Shown here: piece after piece, positions 26,007-35,207 of the stretch
How the letters are laid out: every line of letters starts with the position of its first letter
How positions within the stretch are numbered: the stretch's first letter is position 1
Assembly (NCBI RefSeq): GCF_000422785.1
Contig: NZ_AUGS01000001.1
Span: 434,001-498,000, forward strand
Reading direction: 5' to 3'
Origin: Pseudovibrio exalbescens DSM 16456
GTDB lineage: Bacteria; Pseudomonadota; Alphaproteobacteria; Rhizobiales; Stappiaceae
DNA: 64,000 bases
Program-made: the position numbers and the translations under genes
Notes under the pieces: model-generated
The model's database searches: none
What the model was told of the DNA's origin: nothing
Seen by the model: the letters and a program-made list of their open reading frames with translations, nothing else

Positions 26007-27533
26007 ATGCCAGACGTGCGCGTATGCTTCAAAGAAATCACGGAAGATCCAACCCTATCCTTCGCTCAAAAAGCACGTGCCTTGGCGCTGGCGGCAGAGA
26101 ATTCGCTGGAGTACCCGAAGCTGGACACCCAGACTGCGGAAGCGCTTGAAGAGCGTGTTATCTGCGACATGTATGAAGGGCACGCCCCTTATAAACCACG
26201 TTATGTCCTGCCCGATTATTCCGTGGTTTTAACAGAAGGCAGCTCGTGGTTGGAGCTGGCGCCGGCCACGACGTTGGATGAGGCGATCAACACCTTGATG
26301 ATTGCCTACCACCATGTGCCATCCGTCACCAATATGCCAGTTTTCCTGGGCCATTTGGATGCGCTTTTGTTGCCCTTCTGTGATGATGTCAGTGATGAAG
26401 CGCTTTACAGCAAGATCAAACTATTCTGGCGCTATCTGGATCGGGTTTTGCCGGATGCCTTCATGCATGCCAATATCGGACCAACAGATAATCGCGTTGC
26501 CAGAACCATTCTGAAGGTTGATGCCGAGCTAAAGCAGGTGGCTCCCAACCTTACGTTTATTTGGGATCCGCAGCTAAGCAGCGAAGGGATCCTCGCACTC
26601 GCTTGTGATTGCATAATTGAGTGTTCCAAGCCGCATATTGCCAACCATCCGATCCATACTGCCGTGTTCGGTGAAGAAGGGTACGGTATTGCCAGCTGTT
26701 ACAACGCCTTGCCACTGGGTGGAGGTGCTTCAACCTTGACCCGTCTCAACTTGTATGAAGTTGCGCGGCGCTCCAAGGATACGGAAGATTTTTTTGCGAC
26801 CGTTCTGCCTCATTACATTGAGCTGAATTGTCAGCTTACTGAGGTTCGCATCAAGCATCTGTTTGAGACTTCTGGTTTCTTTGACAGCTTTCTGGTGAAG
26901 GAAGGCTGGATTCACAAAGATCGATTTGCCGCGATGTTTGGCGTCTTTTCGATGGCTGAGGCAGTTAACCTGCTGCAGGAGAAAGAAGGTCGGGCAGGTC
27001 GCTACGGGCATGATGATAGCGCCAATGCGCTGGGATACCGCATTTCCGAAGCGCTGGCTGCAGCTGTCACGGCGCGCCCAATGGCCCATGTGTGGCGCAA
27101 TCGAGCCATGCTCCATGCTCAGGCGGGGCTCAGTGATGATGGTGGGTGTACACCGGGTTTACGGATACCTTATGGAACTGAACCGGATCCTGTGACCCAT
27201 GTTCAGGCATTGGCGCCCCAGCATCAGTTTTATCCGTCGGGTGTTAGCGATATTCTGACGCTCGATGAAACAGTGCGTAACAATCGTGCTGCGTTGGTGC
27301 AGTTAGTCAAGGGAGCCCTTTCCCTCGGATTCCGGGAGTTTACGGCCAACATTGCTCACAATGATCTGGTGCGAGTCACTGGTTACATGGTGCGCCTATC
27401 GGATATCAAGAGGTTTCAGCAATGTGGCGGCTCGCGTATCAATACCACCGTTCTAGGGGCCGAAGCGGCCGAGACCGGCGATATTCTTCATCGTGCTCCT
27501 CGGGTGGTGGCTCATGAATTTACCTCTCGCTAA
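26007..27533 (+). CDS. yjjI: YjjI family glycyl radical enzyme
   Basis: 508 residues, similar in length to E. coli YjjI. The glycyl radical motif is RVTGY with the radical glycine at 459, and the likely thiyl cysteine is Cys231 in GIASCYNALPLGGG. The enzyme must be activated under anoxic conditions by the partner encoded next and would be cleaved or inactivated by oxygen. The reaction catalysed is not established to my knowledge; it is distant from pyruvate formate-lyase and from choline and glycerol lyases. AAGGAT precedes the ATG. The gene starts just after tRNA-Leu and overlaps yjjW by 20 bases. Confidence 0.93.
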   Translation: MPDVRVCFKEITEDPTLSFAQKARALALAAENSLEYPKLDTQTAEALEERVICDMYEGHAPYKPRYVLPDYSVVLTEGSSWLELAPATTLDEAINTLMIAYHHVPSVTNMPVFLGHLDALLLPFCDDVSDEALYSKIKLFWRYLDRVLPDAFMHANIGPTDNRVARTILKVDAELKQVAPNLTFIWDPQLSSEGILALACDCIIECSKPHIANHPIHTAVFGEEGYGIASCYNALPLGGGASTLTRLNLYEVARRSKDTEDFFATVLPHYIELNCQLTEVRIKHLFETSGFFDSFLVKEGWIHKDRFAAMFGVFSMAEAVNLLQEKEGRAGRYGHDDSANALGYRISEALAAAVTARPMAHVWRNRAMLHAQAGLSDDGGCTPGLRIPYGTEPDPVTHVQALAPQHQFYPSGVSDILTLDETVRNNRAALVQLVKGALSLGFREFTANIAHNDLVRVTGYMVRLSDIKRFQQCGGSRINTTVLGAEAAETGDILHRAPRVVAHEFTSR

Positions 27534-28380
27534 AGTCAGCAGGGTGCTGACATTTTCCTGCGTGGATGGACCGGGTAATCGTCTGGTGCTGTTTCTGCAG
27601 GGCTGCAATTTCGCCTGTCTTAGTTGCCACAACCCTCACACCATGACCGTTTGCAATCATTGCGGGGTGTGTGTGCCTGCTTGTCCTCAAGGGGCATTGC
27701 GGCTTGTGGACGGTAAGGTTTCGCATGACGGGCAGCTGTGTGATGACTGCGACAAGTGCCTAGATGCCTGTCCGATCAATTCAAATCCCAAGGTCGTCGA
27801 AATGAGCGTCGGCGACGTTCTGGCATTGTTAAAGAAAAACAAGCCGTTTTTGACCGGAATCACGGTTTCCGGCGGTGAAGCCACAACGCAGTTGAAGTTC
27901 ATCAAGGCGCTGTTTTTTGTCATCAAGCAAAGTGAAAGCTTGAAAGATCTGACATGTCTGATCGATAGCAATGGTTACCTTCCGGAGCACGCTTGGCTCG
28001 ACCTGTTGCCGGTAACGGATGGCGTCATGTTGGACATCAAAGCGTTTGATACGAGCCTTCACGAGGCGCTTACTGGACGGCCCAACGCGCGCACTCTTGC
28101 CTCTGCGCGGTTGCTCCATGCTCATGGCAAGCTGGAGGAGCTTCGGTTTTTGTTGGTTCCCGGTAAGACTGATCGCCCAGAGGAGATCCGTTCGCTATTG
28201 CAGTTCACGAAAGAGCTGTCAGCCGATTTGCCGCTTAGATTGAATGCTTTTCAGCACCATGGCGTTCGGGGAGAAGCGCTTGAATGGCCTGTCATGACGG
28301 AGGTCAGCGTTGAAGCGATTGCGGCCCTTCTGCGTATGGGCGGTCTCAACCATGTGACTACACCTGCCGTTTATTTGTAA
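27514..28380 (+). CDS. yjjW: YjjW family glycyl radical enzyme activase
   Basis: Radical SAM enzyme that abstracts a hydrogen from the glycine of YjjI. The SAM cluster motif is C31-x3-C35-x2-C38 (CNFACLSC). Two inserted 4Fe-4S ferredoxin sites follow (C47, C50, C53, C57 and C76, C79, C82, C86), and the glycine-rich SAM motif is TVSGGEAT. The open frame begins at 27493, but the ATG at 27514 lies just after GGGTGGTGG and gives the usual N-terminus MNLPLAKVSRV; length 288 aa. The 3' end overlaps the convergent P-type ATPase gene by 10 bases. Confidence 0.93.
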   Translation: MNLPLAKVSRVLTFSCVDGPGNRLVLFLQGCNFACLSCHNPHTMTVCNHCGVCVPACPQGALRLVDGKVSHDGQLCDDCDKCLDACPINSNPKVVEMSVGDVLALLKKNKPFLTGITVSGGEATTQLKFIKALFFVIKQSESLKDLTCLIDSNGYLPEHAWLDLLPVTDGVMLDIKAFDTSLHEALTGRPNARTLASARLLHAHGKLEELRFLLVPGKTDRPEEIRSLLQFTKELSADLPLRLNAFQHHGVRGEALEWPVMTEVSVEAIAALLRMGGLNHVTTPAVYL

Positions 28381-31070
28381 CGCCGGTCTACAAACCACAA
28401 GCGTATGCGCTTTTCTGCCTCTACACAGGCAAACAGCGTCATGCCAATCAACAGGATCAGTACCAGATCACTGATGGGCAAGGCGCGTGTCTCAAAGATG
28501 GTCTGCAGCGGGGCGGCATAGGTAATCAGCGCCTGCGCGGTCAGCGTTACCAAGATGGTCGCCCAGACAATGGGGGTTGCTTTCAGCGCAGCCCAACTGA
28601 GCGCACTCGTGTATTGGTTGCGGATGAACAGAAGGTGGAACACCTCCATGATGACAAGCGTGTTCATGGCCAGAGTACGTGCCTGTTCAATGGGATAGCC
28701 GCTTGATAGGGCGTAGCTGTAAACCCCGAACACCCCGGTAATAAAAAGAGAACTCACAAATACAATATGCCAGCCCAAACTTCGCGTCAGCAGCGGCTCA
28801 TCGCGTGGGCGCGGTGACTTCTTCATGGTTCCGGGCTCTGTGGGCTCAAAGGCCAAGGCAAGGCCGAGCGTTGCTGCGGTAATCAGATTGATCCAAAGGA
28901 TTTGCACTGGGGTGACCGGCAGCGCCAGTCCCAGAAGAAGGGCGACGATGATTGTAAGGGCTTCACCACCATTTGTTGGCAGCGTCCAGCTGATGACCTT
29001 CTTGATGTTGTCGTAAACCGTTCGTCCCTGTATTACAGCAGCGACAATGGTTGCGAAATTGTCATCCGCCAGAACCACTTCTGCCGCTTCTTTCGCCGCC
29101 TCGCTGCCTTTCTGTCCCATGGCTATTCCCGCATCCGCCCGCTTGAGGGCCGGGGCATCGTTGACACCATCACCGGTCATGGCAACACTCATGCCCTGAT
29201 CCTGCAAAGCCATGACCAAACGCAGTTTGTGTTCCGGGCTGGTTCGCGCGAAGACGTGGCAGTCCTGAATTCGTTGTCTCAGGTCCTCGTCACCCAGACG
29301 GTCCAGATCGGCGCCGGTCAGAACCTTATCATTGTTCGTCAGACCAATATTGCGGGCGATGGCAACTGCGGTTTTTGCATGATCGCCCGTGATCATCTTG
29401 ATTTGGATGCCGGCTGAATGGCAATCGCTGATGGCCTTGATGACTTCAGAACGTGGTGGATCCATCAGGCCAACCAGCCCGATAAAAATCAGCTGTCCAT
29501 CCAGATGAGCTTCACTCAAGCCCTCATCGGCCTGATGATTTCGTTTAAGAGCGAGCGCCAGAACGCGTTCTCCGTGGCTGGCGATCTGTTCAATTTCGGT
29601 GAGCCAGTAAGCTGTATTGAGAGGTTCTTCTTCGCCGGTATCGGAGAGTTGGGCTGCGCACAAATCCAACACACGCTCCGGCGCGCCCTTGACGAATACC
29701 TGACTTGTGGCGGGGATATAGGCGTTTTGTACAGCCATGTAGCGGTGTGCGGAATCGAACGGAATGATGGCTTCTCGGGGCCATTGGGACTGTAGGGCAT
29801 CAGTGTCCAAACCAAGCTTTTGGGCAAACGCCAGCAGCGCGCCTTCCATCGGGTCCCCCAAAACAGTCCAGTCGTTTCCATCAAGATGGAGGGAGGCGTC
29901 ATTACATAAAGCAGCGGCGTGGGCCAACTCCTTCAGGCACGGGGAGGGCTGGGTCAGCGGAGCCCCTGCTTCATCGGTGATCTCCCCTTCAGGGGCATAG
30001 CCGCGGCCTGCAATTCGGATTACCTTGTGGGCCGTGACAACTCTGGCGACCATCATTTCGTTGCGCGTAAGCGTACCGGTCTTGTCGGTGCAAATGGTCG
30101 AGACCGATCCGATTGTTTCGATGGCGGGAAGACGGCGAATGATGGCGTTTCGATTTGCCATCGCCTTGACGCCAACTGCAAGGGTAATGGTCAGAACAGC
30201 CGGCAAGCCTTCCGGAATGGCGGCAACGGACAGCCCCACGACTGCCATGAAGAGCTCCGACAGGTCTTGATTGGTGAATATGGCACCATAAAGAAGGATC
30301 AGGCCACTTATGGACAGGATCACCGCTGTGAGCCACCTGGCAAATTGAGCTGTATGGCGAATGAGCGGAGTTGTGAGCTGCTCCACATCGGCCAGCATGC
30401 CGCTGATGCGACCGATTTCCGTTTTGGCCCCCGTTGCTACCACCAGCCCGATGGCATGACCTTTCGTTGCCAGTGTGCCGGAGTAGGCCATGCCCGCCCG
30501 GTCTCCAAGGGTGGCGCCCGGCGCGGAGGCGTGTCCTGTCTTGTCAACGGGTAGGGATTCTCCAGTCAGAATGGCTTCTTGAACCTGAAAATTGCTGGCT
30601 TGCAAGAGACGAATGTCGGCGGGTATGCGATCGCCAGCCTCAATAATGATGATATCACCGGGCACCAGGTCTTCCGCGGAGACTTTCGCGCGCTTTCCGT
30701 CCCTTATCACCAAGGCGCTGGGTGCCAACATCAGCCGGATGGCATCCATGGCGCGCTCTGCCTTGCCCTCCTGCAGAAACCCGATCACACCGTTGATGAG
30801 CACCACCGCAAGAATGACGCTGGTGTCTACCCAATGCTGCATGAATGCCGTGATTGTTGCCGCGCCAAGCAGTACGTAGATCAGGACGTTGTTGAACTGC
30901 TGTAGAAACCGCATCGCCAGACTGCGGCGCTGTGTCTGGGGCAGCTTGTTGGGGCCGATTTCGTCTCGTCTCCGGGTGGCCTGAAGCTGTGCCAAACCAT
31001 GTTCGGAGGTGCTGAGTTTAACAAGCGCATCCTGAGGTGAGAGGCTGTGCCACGGGATTGTATCTGTCAT
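28371..31070 (-). CDS. Cation-translocating P-type ATPase (P2/Ca2+ type)
   Basis: 899 residues, ten-helix P-type pump. Motifs: LTGES (169-172), PEGLP in helix 4 (286-290, typical of Ca2+/Mn2+/Na+ P2 pumps), phosphorylated Asp329 in TDKTGTLT, KGAPE of the nucleotide domain, and TGDGVNDAPALK. N-terminal cation ATPase domain begins WHSLSPQDALVKL. It most likely exports Ca2+ or a similar ion; the ion cannot be fixed from sequence. No operon partner: DUF3360 is upstream on the same strand but has its own terminator. Confidence 0.9.
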   Translation of the reverse strand: MTDTIPWHSLSPQDALVKLSTSEHGLAQLQATRRRDEIGPNKLPQTQRRSLAMRFLQQFNNVLIYVLLGAATITAFMQHWVDTSVILAVVLINGVIGFLQEGKAERAMDAIRLMLAPSALVIRDGKRAKVSAEDLVPGDIIIIEAGDRIPADIRLLQASNFQVQEAILTGESLPVDKTGHASAPGATLGDRAGMAYSGTLATKGHAIGLVVATGAKTEIGRISGMLADVEQLTTPLIRHTAQFARWLTAVILSISGLILLYGAIFTNQDLSELFMAVVGLSVAAIPEGLPAVLTITLAVGVKAMANRNAIIRRLPAIETIGSVSTICTDKTGTLTRNEMMVARVVTAHKVIRIAGRGYAPEGEITDEAGAPLTQPSPCLKELAHAAALCNDASLHLDGNDWTVLGDPMEGALLAFAQKLGLDTDALQSQWPREAIIPFDSAHRYMAVQNAYIPATSQVFVKGAPERVLDLCAAQLSDTGEEEPLNTAYWLTEIEQIASHGERVLALALKRNHQADEGLSEAHLDGQLIFIGLVGLMDPPRSEVIKAISDCHSAGIQIKMITGDHAKTAVAIARNIGLTNNDKVLTGADLDRLGDEDLRQRIQDCHVFARTSPEHKLRLVMALQDQGMSVAMTGDGVNDAPALKRADAGIAMGQKGSEAAKEAAEVVLADDNFATIVAAVIQGRTVYDNIKKVISWTLPTNGGEALTIIVALLLGLALPVTPVQILWINLITAATLGLALAFEPTEPGTMKKSPRPRDEPLLTRSLGWHIVFVSSLFITGVFGVYSYALSSGYPIEQARTLAMNTLVIMEVFHLLFIRNQYTSALSWAALKATPIVWATILVTLTAQALITYAAPLQTIFETRALPISDLVLILLIGMTLFACVEAEKRIRLWFVDRRYK

Positions 31071-31175
31071 TGCTGATACCGCCGAAAGTTGTGGAGACAG
31101 AGTGCAGCAACTTCAGAATATCGCTCCGAATGGGAAGCGCAAGGTGACAAAGGTACATCTTGCATTGTGGATGAT

Positions 31176-31211
31176 AAAAAAAGAAAAGGCCCCGCGGGAG
31201 CGAGGCCTTTT
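31176..31211 (-). terminator. Rho-independent terminator after the DUF3360 gene
   Basis: On the minus strand an 8-bp stem (AAAAGGCC/GGCCTTTT, arms at 31184-31191 and 31204-31211) with a GC-rich inner loop is followed by a run of seven U (31176-31182). It separates the DUF3360 gene from the P-type ATPase. Confidence 0.92.
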
Positions 31212-31236
31212 GCAAATTTTGGAAATGGTATGCGTT

Positions 31237-32757
31237 TTACAGCATGGCCGGAATGCCGGGAAGCATGCCAACGGCAGCCATAGCCAGCGTGCAGATGATT
31301 ACTGCGCCGCCGGGGATGACGATACGGTCGATCATGTTCAGGCGCTGTGCACGTTCCTTGTCGCCGATCAGGCCGTTGTTATCGAGGAACATGGTCACTG
31401 CCCATGCCAGAACAGGGTTGGTGACGATTGCCGCGAAGATACAGATACCCGCTGCGTTCGTGTGGTTGTTGTCACGCACCATCTGCAGGCCAGCTTCCAG
31501 GAGCGGCAGAAATACACCCACCAGCAGGGCACAGGACATTACTGGCTGCCAAACGGCCACATCCATCGGATAACCGATCACGACGATGAGCATGCAGAGC
31601 GTACCAAGCAGGATGGCGCCTGCCGGGATCGGACGCTTCGCGATCGCAGCCGGGATCATGTAGGTACCCCAGGACGAAGTAATGTTACCACCGCCGAACA
31701 GGGTGCCCGTGAACTGACGCAAGGAGCAGCAGGTCATGGTGTCATCCACGTCCATAAGAACCTTTTCCGTGTTCTTCGGATAGTTCAGTTCCTGGAAGAT
31801 CCGGTGACCGAGGAAGTCCGGAGACCACATGGCTACTGCAAGAATTGCGAAGGGCAGTGATGCAACGAAGTGACTGAAGTTCGGAAGACCCAACTGCCAG
31901 CCGGTCTCGGTGGACCCCCACCAGTACCATGGGTTCATGTTCGGCAGGCCTGGCGTGGTGGTGAAAGTGAGGTCAACGCCTGCACCCAATGCCAGTGCGA
32001 TGGCAACCGCAACGATGGAACAAGCCGGAATTGCCAGCCAACGCTTGCCGATCTTCGCCAAGAACGCATACAGAGCGATATTCACGACGAAAATTGCGAG
32101 GGCAACATAAGCGAGTGAGTGGTCAAGGCTGTGCTTTGCCTGAAGACCGTCTGCCCAACTGAACAGTGAGGAAATCTGGCTGTTGGCACCCATGAAGCCA
32201 AGGAACACAAGCAAGCCGCCTGCAACACCCTGACTGGTCAGGTTTACAAGACGAGAGCCGCCCTTGAAATAACTGAGCAGCAAGCCAAAGCCACACAGCA
32301 GGATAGCGAGAGCCAGCGGGTGAGCGCCTGCCAACGCGATCGCGCCAATCAGCGGGATCATTGGGCCGTGGTTGCCTGCGAGGTTGGCGCGTGGGTTCAG
32401 GAAACCCGAGCCAATGACGCAGAACAGCAGCGCCGGGATGAGCATCTCGATGCGGACCACTTCAATGATCCACTCGGCGCCGAGGTTAACGTGGTCCCAC
32501 TTTTCGGTCAGGCCGCTTGCCCAGGCAGCCATAACGGCAGAGTACATGACCGAGATGCCGATCGTACCCGCAATTGCCGGAACAAGGTCTTCCGGCTCAA
32601 AGCGGAAGTCGCGAAAAGGAAGGTTCAAAGCCCAGCGACGGGGCTTCATGATCTGGAGTTCGTGATCCAGGTATTCAGTCCGAGTGGCAAATTCGCTGGA
32701 AGGGCGATGTAGCTCACTATAAGACTTCTCTTGGTCTTCTTTGATCTGCTGAAGCAT
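31237..32757 (-). CDS. DUF3360 multi-pass membrane protein
   Basis: 506 residues with about a dozen predicted membrane helices after a hydrophilic N-terminus of roughly 55 residues (SYSELHRPSSEF, TEYLDHELQIMKPRRW). I recognise this N-terminal signature from the DUF3360 family, which resembles SulP/uracil-xanthine type permeases in layout; no substrate is known to me. A loop near residue 355 has paired cysteines (DDTMTCCSLRQ). Single gene with its own terminator and a long upstream gap. Confidence 0.8.
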   Translation of the reverse strand: MLQQIKEDQEKSYSELHRPSSEFATRTEYLDHELQIMKPRRWALNLPFRDFRFEPEDLVPAIAGTIGISVMYSAVMAAWASGLTEKWDHVNLGAEWIIEVVRIEMLIPALLFCVIGSGFLNPRANLAGNHGPMIPLIGAIALAGAHPLALAILLCGFGLLLSYFKGGSRLVNLTSQGVAGGLLVFLGFMGANSQISSLFSWADGLQAKHSLDHSLAYVALAIFVVNIALYAFLAKIGKRWLAIPACSIVAVAIALALGAGVDLTFTTTPGLPNMNPWYWWGSTETGWQLGLPNFSHFVASLPFAILAVAMWSPDFLGHRIFQELNYPKNTEKVLMDVDDTMTCCSLRQFTGTLFGGGNITSSWGTYMIPAAIAKRPIPAGAILLGTLCMLIVVIGYPMDVAVWQPVMSCALLVGVFLPLLEAGLQMVRDNNHTNAAGICIFAAIVTNPVLAWAVTMFLDNNGLIGDKERAQRLNMIDRIVIPGGAVIICTLAMAAVGMLPGIPAML

Positions 32758-33583
32758 ATCAGCTCAGTCTCCATTGTAGCCGAAATGTTTCAGGGCGCTA
32801 AAGCGTGTCCTGAAAGTCAATCCGAGAAGAGCTGGAAGTAGATGGAAGGTACTCCACTCGGATTAGCGATTTCGCGAGTTTTTTAGCTACAGCAGTAACG
32901 AGGAGCAATAAGTAGAAAATTTACGAATACAAACGTAGAAAAACGTATTTTTCGAAATGTAAGATTTGAGAGTCATGTTTTGACGCATGGTCATCCGCGT
33001 CTTAGGGCGGGTTTTAACTTAGATCCTAAACCTGTTAAGTGGCTCAAATCGGCCAATTAAATTGAAGTTTATCCATTTCCAAGGCATCGACGCAGGTCAA
33101 GTTGTCGGTAAAATCTATTGAAAATCTTTGGATTCATGGAGCCTGAATCCCTGCGGCTAATCACGTATTTTGGTGATAGGTAACGTTACGCATGTGACGT
33201 TTTGGCGTCATACTTTTGAATGAAATTATCCGGTATAGGGCAGATGAAAACTGTGTATGACCTGACAAGGTTGTCACTTGCAGCGAGTCGATTTCGGTTG
33301 CGGCCATCCGATATGAACCATCAGGGCTTGTGGTTTGGTTGGCTTGTGCCAGATCGCCCTTGGGTTTGTAAGGGGTTTGTATCTTAACCAACAGAGCTGC
33401 ATAACTGCCTCTCAATAAAACCACTGGCATTCTTGCGGTGGATCTGGCAGTGCTGAAAGGTCTGCTTGGAGCCCATGGTGATCGGGCTGGGCTCAAGGCT
33501 ATTCCAAGCTGCCAATATCCGCTTTTTAAGGACGACTGTGCTGTGGCTGATTACAGATACTGTTCACCATTTGGGGCCAACCC
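32758..33583. other. 826-bp intergenic region without a convincing gene
   Basis: The longest non-coding stretch of the window. It holds a 5' leader for DUF3360 containing an 8-bp inverted repeat AATCCGAG/CTCGGATT (32819-32826 and 32857-32864), a perfect palindrome GTAACGTTAC (33180-33189), and TGACG/CGTCA arms (33195-33199 and 33206-33210). An open frame of 111 codons (33161-33496, minus) looks spurious. It divides DUF3360 and trkH, which are transcribed away from each other, so both promoters should lie here. Confidence 0.5.
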
Positions 33584-35026
33584 GTGATTCAACTTAGACC
33601 TGTTCTGAATATCCTCGGCTATCTGTATGTTGGACTTGCCTTGGTCATGCTGGTGCCTGCTATTGTGGATGTAGCGGCTCGGAATCCTGATTGGCAGGCG
33701 TTTGTCATGTCGAGCCTGATCGTGGGCATGTTTGGTATCTTGTTGGTTGCGGCTCTGGGCGGCTCCTTGAGCGACCCGCTGGATATTCGACAGGTGTTTT
33801 TGCTGACAACACTGGCCTGGATCACCATTCCTGCTTTTGGGGCACTGCCATTTTTAGGGCTCGGGATTGGTTATGTTGACGCTGCGTTTGAAACCATTTC
33901 TGGTTTTACGACAACCGGATCCACAGTTCTGACGGGACTCGACAGCCTACCTCCCGGATTGTTGTTGTGGCGTTCGCTGTCGCATTGGTTTGGCGGGGTT
34001 GGCATCATCGTGATGGCCATCGTGTTGATGCCGCTGCTGCGTATTGGCGGCATGCAGCTTTTCCGCGCTGAAAGCTCGGATCGTAGCGAAAAGGTCGTCA
34101 GCCGGGCCAGCGATCTGGTGCGATGGATTGGGGCAGTGTATGTGGCACTTACCATCATCTGCGCCGTTCTTTACACTATTTCAGGCATGTCGGCATTCGA
34201 TGCGGTCAATCACGCGATGTCAACGCTTTCGTCCGGCGGCTTTTCTACCCACGATGACTCGTTTGCACACTTCGATAGCAATTTTACACTGGCGGTTTGC
34301 ATCGTTTTCATGCTCGCTTCAGGTCTACCCTTTGTGCTTATGATCAAGAGTATTCGACAGCGGTCCATGGCGTTGTTCCATGACCCTCAGGTGCGCGTTT
34401 TTCTCGGTGTTATTGCTTTCTTCAGCGTGTGTATATGCTTGTACCTTGGCATCAAAAATGATGTGCCCTTCATTGACGCTCTGGTTAGTGCGTTCTTTGT
34501 TGTGACCTCCATCATCACTACCACCGGGTTCGGCTTGGGTGACTACACCGCTTGGGGGCCCCCTATGGTTGGGTTGATATTGACCTTTACCTTTTTTGGG
34601 GCTTGCACCGGATCGACCTCAGGCGGCATCAAGATGCTGCGTTTCATCGTGTTTTTCGGTACAGTACGAGCCTACATGAAAAAGCTGATCCGGCCAGACC
34701 GGGTCGTTGTGGTTCGGTACGGGGATACGAAAATCACGCCAGATCTTTCTTTTTCGGTTCTGGCCTTTCTGGTTGTTTATCTTGCCACCGTTGGGGTGAT
34801 CACGGTGATCCTTTCAGCCATGGGGTTGGACTTGGTGACGTCGTTCAGTGCCGCTGCGACTGCGGTCAGCAACGTTGGTCCCGGTCTTGGTGATGTTGTC
34901 GGACCCGTGGGGAATTTCGCGCCGCTGCCGGACAATGCGAAAATTGTCCTATCTGTCGCCATGCTGTTGGGGCGGTTGGAGCTTTTCACGGTATTGGTAC
35001 TGTTCGATCCGGAGTTCTGGCGATAA
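33584..35026 (+). CDS. trkH: TrkH family potassium channel subunit, copy 1
   Basis: 480-residue membrane subunit of the Trk/Ktr K+ uptake system. All four selectivity-filter repeats are visible: TTTGSTVL, SSGGFSTHD, TTTGFGLGDY and VSNVGPGLG. Needs a cytoplasmic TrkA gate, which is not in this window. GTG start. It is followed after 181 bases by a second copy. Confidence 0.93.
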   Translation: MIQLRPVLNILGYLYVGLALVMLVPAIVDVAARNPDWQAFVMSSLIVGMFGILLVAALGGSLSDPLDIRQVFLLTTLAWITIPAFGALPFLGLGIGYVDAAFETISGFTTTGSTVLTGLDSLPPGLLLWRSLSHWFGGVGIIVMAIVLMPLLRIGGMQLFRAESSDRSEKVVSRASDLVRWIGAVYVALTIICAVLYTISGMSAFDAVNHAMSTLSSGGFSTHDDSFAHFDSNFTLAVCIVFMLASGLPFVLMIKSIRQRSMALFHDPQVRVFLGVIAFFSVCICLYLGIKNDVPFIDALVSAFFVVTSIITTTGFGLGDYTAWGPPMVGLILTFTFFGACTGSTSGGIKMLRFIVFFGTVRAYMKKLIRPDRVVVVRYGDTKITPDLSFSVLAFLVVYLATVGVITVILSAMGLDLVTSFSAAATAVSNVGPGLGDVVGPVGNFAPLPDNAKIVLSVAMLLGRLELFTVLVLFDPEFWR

Positions 35027-35207
35027 TACTTCGAAATCTAGGCAGTCACAGACCCCACGGTTAGGGGGCAGAAGCTGTGGAGATCACCTAGATTGGTGGC
35101 TGCGTGCGCGAAGCTGAGGCTTGCGATAGCGTAATGTCTCGGCCTACCTTGGGCGCTTCGAAGGTTTTATCATCAGCCAGCGCCGTTCGCTGATCAGAGT
35201 TTGGGCC

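Noticed and set aside
25800-33000. Genomic island bounded by tRNA-Leu
   Set aside because: I found no repeat of the tRNA 3' end downstream, no integrase and no mobility genes, so only a weak suggestion of transfer remains.
33161-33496. Minus-strand open frame of 111 codons in the DUF3360-trkH gap
   Set aside because: Ser/Arg/Thr-rich low-complexity translation, no recognised domain and no clear ribosome site; looks like chance in non-coding DNA.
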